From the NCBI GenBank assembly GCA_030426005.1, contig JAUHZM010000182.1, positions 1-6,421 of the forward strand: 6,421 bases of DNA, given 5' to 3'. The notes beneath the pieces are model-generated. The model was not told where the DNA came from. It saw only the letters and a program-made list of their open reading frames with translations, and made no database searches. The position numbers were made by a program, and so were the translations under genes. How positions within the stretch are numbered: position 1 is the first letter of the stretch; every line of letters starts with the position of its first letter. Shown in pieces: positions 1 through 4,527 of this stretch. The DNA comes from Gammaproteobacteria bacterium. GTDB taxonomy: Bacteria > Pseudomonadota > Gammaproteobacteria > Arenicellales > Arenicellaceae.

Positions 1-1
1 C

Positions 2-145
2 ACTGGCGTACGCATGGTGCTGGACTGCTATAAACAAGTCACTGGCACTGCGGGCGACACCCAAATCGACAACGCCAAACGCATGATGACCTTTAATGTT
101 GGCGGCAGCACCACCACTTGTGCGAGTTTTGCAATTGAGGCTTGA
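2..145 (+). CDS. Thiolase family protein (acetyl-CoA acetyltransferase / SCP2-type), C-terminal end only
   Basis: Only the last 47 residues are present; the 5' part lies outside the window. The frame begins with TGVRMVLDCYKQ and ends with MMTFNVGGSTTTCASFAIEA before TGA at 143-145. The opening TGVRMVLD corresponds to the segment just after the 'HPxGATG' active-site histidine of thiolases. The NVGGS stretch sits where classical thiolases have the second catalytic CxG motif; an NxGGS form is typical of the SCP2-like/acetyl-CoA acetyltransferase branch. By family knowledge the enzyme would condense or cleave acyl-CoA thioesters in fatty-acid or ketone metabolism in the cytoplasm. Substrate cannot be judged from this fragment. 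The gene converges on the LysR gene with 14 bases between the two stops, and no hairpin is visible there. The call rests on pattern memory of the C-terminus, which is short but characteristic. Confidence 0.72.
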   Translation, partial: TGVRMVLDCYKQVTGTAGDTQIDNAKRMMTFNVGGSTTTCASFAIEA

Positions 146-159
146 GGCTCCGACGCAAA

Positions 160-1068
160 CTAAAATTCATCCCAAGTCGGGCTATCTCCATAGTATTCAC
201 TGATAAAGTCGACGAAAACTCGGAGCTTGGTGGCCATGAGCTTTCGGTGCGGATACACGGCGTATAAGCCCATGGGGTTTGGTTCGAATTCATGTAGCAG
301 GGAGATTAACCGGCCTTGTTGTAGGGCGCGCCCGACTAGGAATGTTGGTTGTAAGGTATAGCCTTTGCCAGCAATGGCGGCATCGACAAGAACGTCGCCG
401 TTGTTACTAGAGATCGCTGGTGTGGTGGCTTTGATTGCGCGGCGCAGAGACTGCATAAGCGGGCTTTTATCCTGGTTGTACGACATATAACTGTAGTGCA
501 ATAAATGCGACGGGTTTAGCTGGTCTGGATGCGTCGGTTCGCCATGTTTTGCTAAGTAGTTCGGAGACGCGACCAACGCGAGCCGAATCGGAGCAATCCG
601 CTTAGCTATGAGTGATGAGTCCTTAAGGTAGCCAATCCGCAACGCGAGATCAAAACCCTCCTCCACCACATCGACCTGCCGATCATTCAACTGAAGGTCC
701 ACATTCACCGCCGGGTAAGCGTGTTTAAATTTGGCGATCGCTGGTGACAACTGTGTGGTTGAGAACGACACCGGTGCGTTGATTCGCAATAAACCTTGTG
801 CCTCGTCGTCGAGCTGTTTGAGACCATTTTCCATATCCTGAATGCCTTCAAGAATATGACGAACGTGCTGCACGCATTGCTCGCCCGCTTCAGTGAGTTT
901 TACAGAGCGTGTGGTTCGATTAAATAAGCGTACGCCCAGATGCGCCTCTAAGTCCGAAACATACTTGCTCACGAGCTGGTTCGATGTGTCTAATTTGTCT
1001 GCAGCCTTAGTAAAACTCCCTTGTTCTGAGACGGTTATAAACGTCTTCATGGTGTCAATTCTGTCCAT
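160..1068 (-). CDS. LysR-family transcriptional regulator
   Basis: This 302-residue protein has the usual LysR length. The N-terminal winged helix-turn-helix covers about residues 5-63: SFTKAADKL (18-26), then the recognition region to about residue 42, then the hallmark LGVRLFNRTTR (44-54) and LTEAGE (58-63). The rest, about residues 90-295, is the periplasmic-binding-like effector domain, with INAPVSFSTTQLSPAIAKF at its start. The LFNRTTR form and this effector-domain start are typical of the large CrgA-like LysR branch. The ATG at 1066-1068 is preceded by AGGAA (complement of 1075-1079) with a 6-base spacer. The gene is divergent from doxX-yqjG, the classical arrangement in which a LysR protein controls its neighbour and itself. 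Its ligand is unknown; a quinone or aromatic compound is an inference from the neighbours. It is not an obvious YhaJ orthologue, because YhaJ has a different N-terminus. Confidence 0.93.
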   Translation of the reverse strand: MDRIDTMKTFITVSEQGSFTKAADKLDTSNQLVSKYVSDLEAHLGVRLFNRTTRSVKLTEAGEQCVQHVRHILEGIQDMENGLKQLDDEAQGLLRINAPVSFSTTQLSPAIAKFKHAYPAVNVDLQLNDRQVDVVEEGFDLALRIGYLKDSSLIAKRIAPIRLALVASPNYLAKHGEPTHPDQLNPSHLLHYSYMSYNQDKSPLMQSLRRAIKATTPAISSNNGDVLVDAAIAGKGYTLQPTFLVGRALQQGRLISLLHEFEPNPMGLYAVYPHRKLMATKLRVFVDFISEYYGDSPTWDEF

Positions 1069-1103
1069 ACTGGGTTCCTGTGTGCGTAATTACCAACAAT
1101 ATA

Positions 1104-1137
1104 TTGATAAATATAAAATAAATAGATTATTTATCAA
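1104..1137. repeat. Perfect 10-bp inverted repeat in the lysR-doxX divergent region
   Basis: TTGATAAATA at 1104-1113 is repeated as its exact reverse complement, TATTTATCAA, at 1128-1137, with a 14-base AT-rich spacer. Both arms begin with TTGATA, which also resembles a -35 element on either strand. The dyad sits between two divergent starts, so a protein-binding operator, most simply for the LysR regulator, is the likeliest role. Because the area is very AT-rich, part of the match could be chance, but a perfect 10-bp arm is well above background for so short a region. Confidence 0.55.
1110..1137 (-). promoter_or_regulatory. Candidate sigma-70 promoter for the LysR gene
   Basis: On the - strand there is TTGATA (complement of 1132-1137) as -35, a 16-base spacer, and TATATT (complement of 1110-1115) as -10. 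Each hexamer is close to consensus. The promoter lies 42 bases or more upstream of the LysR ATG and is embedded in the 10-bp inverted repeat, so a protein bound to the dyad would cover it. This would fit the negative autoregulation common in LysR systems. No equally good promoter is seen on the + strand for doxX, consistent with a gene that needs an activator. Confidence 0.4.
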
Positions 1138-1144
1138 ACAGATA
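1132..1144. promoter_or_regulatory. Candidate LysR box (T-N11-A with dyad arms)
   Basis: TATCAAACAGATA reads TATC-N5-GATA. This is a T-N11-A site with 4-bp symmetrical arms, the general form of LysR-family binding sites. It overlaps the right arm of the larger inverted repeat and lies about 70 bases upstream of the doxX start, a usual place for a recognition site that activates the divergent gene. T-N11-A alone is a weak signature in AT-rich DNA; the dyad arms and the location support it. Confidence 0.4.
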
Positions 1145-1214
1145 TCAATAAGTAAGCTTGTTTCAGGTCGACATTAATCGACTCACAACAACACTTTTTA
1201 TTGAGGAATGAATC

Positions 1215-1670
1215 ATGAACACTGTATTGAAATCCGAAGCTGGTTTGGCAGCACTGACGCTACGAATCCCTGTGGGCATTGTGCTGATGGCCCATGGCGC
1301 ACAAAAACTATTTGGTTGGTTTGGTGGATACGGCCTAGAAGGAACGGGGCAATGGATGGCCAGCGTCGGTCTTGCACCGGGGTACTTGATGGCCTTGTTA
1401 GCGGGCAGCGCTGAATTTCTGGGCGGCCTAGCGTTGATATTGGGTCTATTGACACGCCCCGCTGCGGCTATTGCGGCGTTTGTGATGTTGGTCGCCATCG
1501 TCAGCGTGCATTTGAGCCATGGCTTGTTTGTTGCCAATAACGGTTACGAATTTGCCCTGGTGTTATTCGCGGCCACCGTAGCGTTGGCGATTCAGGGCGG
1601 CGGCAGTTTTTCAGTAGACAACTACGTGCGCTTGTTGTTCGATCAAAAGAATGCTTTGCGCCGCGCGTGA
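1215..1670 (+). CDS. DoxX family inner-membrane protein
   Basis: A 151-residue, strongly hydrophobic protein of normal DoxX length. Four membrane helices are visible at about residues 11-33, 56-79, 82-101 and 111-128. Family landmarks are the loop AHGAQKLFGWFGG (26-38) after helix 1, the acidic residue in GSAEFLGGLALILGLLTRPAA (64-84), and the last-helix entry NGYEFALVL followed by GGGSFSVD (128-135). The ATG at 1215 follows GAGGA (1203-1207) with a 7-base spacer. DoxX proteins are named for a subunit of an archaeal quinol oxidase, but most bacterial members have no proven reaction; roles in redox balance and thiol or quinone stress have been proposed. The E. coli relative YqjF also lies next to yqjG, as here. 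A LysR gene is divergent, and a hairpin follows the stop, so doxX may be transcribed partly on its own. Confidence 0.9.
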   Translation: MNTVLKSEAGLAALTLRIPVGIVLMAHGAQKLFGWFGGYGLEGTGQWMASVGLAPGYLMALLAGSAEFLGGLALILGLLTRPAAAIAAFVMLVAIVSVHLSHGLFVANNGYEFALVLFAATVALAIQGGGSFSVDNYVRLLFDQKNALRRA

Positions 1671-1703
1671 GCCTAGACAACGACGATTTAATTTAAATAA
1701 CGC

Positions 1704-1740
1704 AAAGCCTCTGACACAAACCGCGAAGAGGCTTTTCTTT
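1704..1740 (+). terminator. Intrinsic terminator or attenuator between doxX and yqjG
   Basis: AAAGCCTCT (1704-1712) pairs perfectly with AGAGGCTTT (1727-1735) around a 14-base loop. The 3' arm runs into TTTTCTTT (1733-1740). This is the hairpin plus U-tract form of an intrinsic terminator on the + strand. The loop is long and the stem has only five G-C pairs, so termination may be partial. It ends 13 bases before the yqjG start, so yqjG depends on read-through or on a promoter inside or upstream of this region that I could not identify. Confidence 0.6.
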
Positions 1741-1753
1741 AGCAGGTGAAGTT

Positions 1754-2692
1754 ATGTTAGTAGAAGGACAATGGCAACGTAAATGGGACCCAGTGCAGCA
1801 GGAAGACGGTGATGGTCGCTTTATTCGACAAAGCAGTGCATTCACTGCGCGCATCAAAGATGCGCGAGCGGCGCTCGAAGACGGTCTGCGCTTGTATGTG
1901 GCGTATATCTGCCCCTGGGCAACACGCACCTTGATCGCGCGTTCTTTGTTGGGTTTGGAGCACGAGGTAGATGTAAAGGTGGTTGAACCAACCCTTGATG
2001 ATTTTGGCTGGAAGTTTGGCCCGCAACTCGGGGCGACACAGAGTGGCATTGATGGCGTTGAGTTTGCGCATCAACTGTACACCATGACGGATGACCGTTA
2101 TTCCGGCCGCGCTACCGTGCCAGTGTTGTGGAATATTCAACAAGGCCGGATTATTAATAACGAGTCCGCGGATATTTTACGGATTCTGAACGACGATTTG
2201 CGCCCCATTCATCAGTCGCCGATCAATCTGTACCCAGCCGAGTTACGGACCGACATCGACGCGTTTAATGATCGCATTTACGACAGTTTAAACAATGGCG
2301 TGTATCGAGCTGGATTCGCCACTACACAACAGGCGTACAGTGAGGCGGTGAACTCAGTGTTTACCTGTCTAAATGACCTCGAACGGCATTTTGCCAGCAA
2401 CCCATACGCAGTTGGCGGCCAGCTGACTGAAAGTGATATCCGCTTGTTCGTGACCTTGGTTCGTTTTGACGTGGCCTATTATGGATTATTTAAAACCAAT
2501 CTCCGCGCGATTGCCGATTACCCTGCCCTGTCGGCGTATTTAGAACGCTTATTGAAGATCGACGCGTTTGCCAAGAATACGCGAATTGATCACATCAAAG
2601 CCGGTTACTATTCGGTAAAAAAGCTGAATCCATCGGGAATTGTGCCAGAGGGACCCAAGCTTGATTGGTTCTCGTATTTAGATGACGAGTAA
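1754..2692 (+). CDS. yqjG: Glutathionyl-hydroquinone reductase (xi-class glutathione S-transferase, YqjG/ECM4 family)
   Basis: This 312-residue protein is close in length to E. coli YqjG. By family knowledge it reduces glutathionyl-hydroquinones to hydroquinones with a second glutathione, in the cytoplasm, using a catalytic cysteine. The thioredoxin-fold domain contains YICPWATRTLIARSLLGLE, with catalytic Cys53 in the CPWA motif (53-56). It is followed by the diagnostic YSGRATVPVLW (116-126) with the cis-proline Val-Pro (122-123), and NNES (135-138), which binds the glutamyl part of glutathione. The all-helical C-terminal domain contains GGQLTESDIRLFVTLVRFD from about residue 220, and the tail LNPSGIVPEGP is family-typical. 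The ATG at 1754 follows AGGTGA (1744-1749) with a short 4-base spacer. It is preceded by doxX, the same pairing as E. coli yqjF-yqjG, which points to joint protection against quinones or electrophiles. The gene looks intact. Confidence 0.94.
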   Translation: MLVEGQWQRKWDPVQQEDGDGRFIRQSSAFTARIKDARAALEDGLRLYVAYICPWATRTLIARSLLGLEHEVDVKVVEPTLDDFGWKFGPQLGATQSGIDGVEFAHQLYTMTDDRYSGRATVPVLWNIQQGRIINNESADILRILNDDLRPIHQSPINLYPAELRTDIDAFNDRIYDSLNNGVYRAGFATTQQAYSEAVNSVFTCLNDLERHFASNPYAVGGQLTESDIRLFVTLVRFDVAYYGLFKTNLRAIADYPALSAYLERLLKIDAFAKNTRIDHIKAGYYSVKKLNPSGIVPEGPKLDWFSYLDDE

Positions 2693-2710
2693 TTGAATCA
2701 CCACGGTTTT

Positions 2711-2746
2711 GTAGACAGAGAGGTTTCGGCAAACCTCTCTGTCTGC
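2711..2746. terminator. Perfect 14-bp hairpin between convergent genes (probable bidirectional terminator)
   Basis: AGACAGAGAGGTTT (2713-2726) pairs exactly with AAACCTCTCTGTCT (2731-2744) around a CGGC tetraloop. A T-G wobble and a further G-C pair (2711/2746) extend the stem. It lies between the yqjG stop and the stop of the DUF1428 gene, the expected place for a shared terminator. There is no clear run of T on the downstream side in either direction, so it is not a textbook intrinsic terminator. It may instead block 3' exonucleases or work with Rho. Confidence 0.6.
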
Positions 2747-2759
2747 GCATGAGGCTGAG

Positions 2760-3113
2760 TTACGCTTCCAGAATCACCTGAAAACCACCGTAGATCATTC
2801 GCTTGCCATCAAATGGCATTGGATTGTTCGAGTCGTTCATGCGCTCGTCTTCCATCACTTTTTGCATGCCGATGTTGCGCGCTTCTTTGGATGGCCAGGT
2901 GATCCAGGAAAACACCACGACTTCATCCTCCTGGCACTGAACCGCCATTGGAAAGGACGTCAGTTTGCCGTCTGGCACATCGTCGCCCCAGGTTTCAACC
3001 AGGTTCACTGCGCCGTGTTCTTTGAACACCACCGCGGCTTCTTTGGCGTGCTCTAGATAGGTTTGTTTGTTTTTCGCTGGCACTGCGGCCACGAATCCAT
3101 CAATGTAATTCAT
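2760..3113 (-). CDS. DUF1428 family protein (YbaA-like)
   Basis: A 117-residue protein matching DUF1428/E. coli YbaA across its whole length. It begins MNYIDGFVAAVPAKNKQTYLEHA, has WGDDVPDGKLTSFPMAV in the middle and VVFSWITWPSKEAR after it, and ends with the very typical MPFDGKRMIYGGFQ. The family folds as a small dimeric alpha-beta barrel; no reaction is established. The start is well set: AGAGGT (complement of 3121-3126) lies 7 bases before the ATG. Only 20 bases separate it from the stop of the upstream DGPF gene, so it is the last gene of a three-gene operon. A perfect hairpin follows the stop. Its presence with YCII/DGPF proteins under an ECF42 sigma gene suggests joint regulation, but the function is unknown. 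Confidence 0.92.
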   Translation of the reverse strand: MNYIDGFVAAVPAKNKQTYLEHAKEAAVVFKEHGAVNLVETWGDDVPDGKLTSFPMAVQCQEDEVVVFSWITWPSKEARNIGMQKVMEDERMNDSNNPMPFDGKRMIYGGFQVILEA

Positions 3114-3133
3114 TCTTGTTACCTCTATTTTAT

Positions 3134-3517
3134 TTAGTTCTCGGCTTGGTAGCGCGGGTTATCTTGTAAGCTCAACTCGCGCACCGGGCGTATCTCGATT
3201 GAGCCATAGCGTGCTGGAGGTATTTGGCTGGCGACTTGAATCGCTTCGTTCAAATCTCGAACGACCAGCAGATAGAAACCAGCAAACTGCTCTTTGGTTT
3301 CAGCAAATGGGCCATCTGTTAGCTTGAGCTTGCCGTCACGCACGCGCAGTGTGGTGGCAGATTGCACCGACATCAGTGCTTCCCCGCCAACGGTGACTCC
3401 GCGCTCTTCCAATGACTGACCACAGGCGATGCATTCTTGGTTCATGGCATCCCATTCGGCTTGTGTCAAGGCGTCGATGTCGGTCTCATTTAGGTAGACC
3501 AGTGCTGCGTATTTCAT
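3134..3517 (-). CDS. DGPF-type YCII-related protein
   Basis: A 127-residue protein starting MKYAALVYLNE and carrying the namesake motif DGPFAETKEQFAGFYLL (residues 68-84), then LNEAIQVASQIP and the ending GSIEIRPVREL. This is the DGPF subgroup of YCII-related proteins, small proteins with a ferredoxin-like dimeric barrel fold. Members are conserved neighbours of ECF42 sigma factors. Their activity is not established; a role as enzymes or as partners of the sigma factor's extension has been considered. The ATG (complement of 3515-3517) is preceded by GGAG (complement of 3525-3528) with a 7-base spacer, and this site fills the 13-base gap after the stop of the upstream fusion gene. That tight spacing argues for one transcript. 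Confidence 0.92.
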   Translation of the reverse strand: MKYAALVYLNETDIDALTQAEWDAMNQECIACGQSLEERGVTVGGEALMSVQSATTLRVRDGKLKLTDGPFAETKEQFAGFYLLVVRDLNEAIQVASQIPPARYGSIEIRPVRELSLQDNPRYQAEN

Positions 3518-3530
3518 AGGTTAGCTCCGT

Positions 3531-4382
3531 TTAGAGTTGCAGGTCTTCGCCCGGCATCATGACCATCCAACTTACGCCGAATTTGTCGGTCACCTGACCA
3601 TACAACGGCGACCAGAAGGTCTTGCCTAATGGCATGATGACCTTGCCGCCATCAGCCAGAGCGTTGAACACACGCTTAGCATCCTCTTCATCGGCGATGG
3701 TCAGGGTTAGACTAAATCCAGTGATGGTGCCCGCATCGCCTCCATGGTCAGTCGCCATCACCACGATATCGCCAATTCGGAACTGACAATGCATGACTTT
3801 GTCATCAAAACCTGGTGGCAAAATGCCTTCGGGAACCGGGTCTGGACTTTGGTTAAAACGAAACAAACTGTCGACTTCGGCACCGAGATGCGCTTGATAA
3901 TACGCCAGCGCATCATCACATTGCCCATTGAAAAACAGGTACGGATTGCACGTGTAATGGCGGCCTGCAATGACTCGGCGTAGTTGCGTTTCGTGTTCAC
4001 GCGCTGAGCCATCTGGGTCGATCTCGGCAAAGTCGTCGATGGTGTAGACCGGGCGTATTTCCAGGTCCGACTCTTCGGGCATCGGATTGGGACACTTTTT
4101 GGCCCACTCAATGGCATGCTCCATAGAATCGACCTCCCAAACCCAGTAGCCTGCGACCAGTTCGTTGGTCTCAATAAATGGCCCCTTGGTGATGGTGCGT
4201 TGGTCGCCGCTAAAGCGTACACGAACCCCTTCACAGCTTGGTTTTAAGCCTTCGCCGACCTCCATGATACCCGCTTCGATCAATGCGGCGTTGAATTCAC
4301 CCATGTCATGCAATAGCTGCTCACTCGGCAGATCACCGGCTTCTGAGCTCTCAGTTGCCTTTACAAATACCACTACTTTCAC
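3531..4382 (-). CDS. YCII/DGPF domain fused to a VOC (PhnB-like) domain
   Basis: With a GTG start at 4380-4382 the product has 283 residues. The N-terminal part (about 1-117) is YCII-related: KVVVFVKATESSEAG, a variant motif KGPFIETNELVAGYWVW (66-82) in place of DGPFAETKE, and LEIRPVYTIDDF. The C-terminal part (about 143-283) is a PhnB-like vicinal oxygen chelate domain: CNPYLFFNGQCDDALAYYQ, VMHCQFRIGDIVVMATD, and FWSPLYGQVTDKFGVSWMV. The GTG has AGGAG (complement of 4389-4393) with a 6-base spacer. The frame stays open to an ATG at 4464-4466, but that ATG has no ribosome site, would add 28 residues foreign to the family, and lies inside the candidate promoter. A metal-dependent or dioxygenase/glyoxalase-like reaction is possible for the VOC part, yet PhnB-type proteins are mostly uncharacterised. 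It is the first gene of the operon below the sigma gene. Confidence 0.88.
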   Translation of the reverse strand: MKVVVFVKATESSEAGDLPSEQLLHDMGEFNAALIEAGIMEVGEGLKPSCEGVRVRFSGDQRTITKGPFIETNELVAGYWVWEVDSMEHAIEWAKKCPNPMPEESDLEIRPVYTIDDFAEIDPDGSAREHETQLRRVIAGRHYTCNPYLFFNGQCDDALAYYQAHLGAEVDSLFRFNQSPDPVPEGILPPGFDDKVMHCQFRIGDIVVMATDHGGDAGTITGFSLTLTIADEEDAKRVFNALADGGKVIMPLGKTFWSPLYGQVTDKFGVSWMVMMPGEDLQL

Positions 4383-4453
4383 AATTTTCTCCTGAAGTTT
4401 GATTACAGATTGCACGATGGCGCTACGCTGGAAACCACCGTGGTTGCTAAGTA

Positions 4454-4480
4454 ATCGAATGAGCATTGGTCAAATCGACA
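4454..4480 (-). promoter_or_regulatory. Candidate ECF42-type promoter upstream of the DGPF operon
   Basis: On the - strand there is TGTCGA (complement of 4475-4480), a 17-base spacer, and CGAT (complement of 4454-4457). I recall a TGTCGA -35 and a CG(A/T)C-like -10 for ECF42 promoters in Streptomyces; the -35 match is exact and the -10 match partial. The predicted transcript would start about 7 bases downstream, leaving a leader of roughly 65 bases before the GTG. A 7-bp inverted repeat, AGCATTG (4462-4468) and CAATGCT (4479-4485), overlaps the site. The same six bases also occur by chance in coding DNA at 4731-4736 without a matching -10. Confidence 0.5.
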
Positions 4481-4498
4481 ATGCTGACACGTTTTTTT

Positions 4499-4527
4499 AA
4501 AAAAGCTTAGATGTTTCGTAGAACATC
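4499..4527 (-). terminator. Weak possible terminator at the end of the sigma gene
   Basis: On the - strand GATGTT (complement of 4522-4527) pairs with AACATC (complement of 4510-4515) around a 6-base loop. The TAA stop, GC and a run of six T (complement of 4499-4504) follow. The stem is short and A-T rich, and it includes the last codons of the gene, so termination would be partial at best. If active, it would help separate the sigma transcript from the DGPF operon. Confidence 0.28.

Noticed and set aside
1167..1182. GTCGA-N6-TCGAC dyad upstream of doxX
   Set aside because: Arms are only 5 bp and inner and outer pairs fail, so it is too weak to claim as an operator, though it lies in a regulatory gap.
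1163..1537. Long - strand frame opposite doxX
   Set aside because: It overlaps the clear DoxX gene almost fully, has proline/alanine/asparagine-rich composition typical of an antisense shadow, and matches no family I know.
1757..2143. Minus-strand frames opposite the 5' part of yqjG
   Set aside because: They are antisense to well-conserved GST coding sequence and have no ribosome site or family signature.
3758..4234. A 158-codon frame overlapping the YCII-VOC gene in another frame on the same strand
   Set aside because: The YCII and VOC motifs are in the other frame; this one is an out-of-frame reading rich in Arg, Ser and Pro.
4492..4504. T7A6 tract between the sigma gene and the DGPF operon as a bend or origin element
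   Set aside because: A single short A/T tract with no repeats or DnaA-like boxes; its only plausible role is as the U-tract of a weak terminator.
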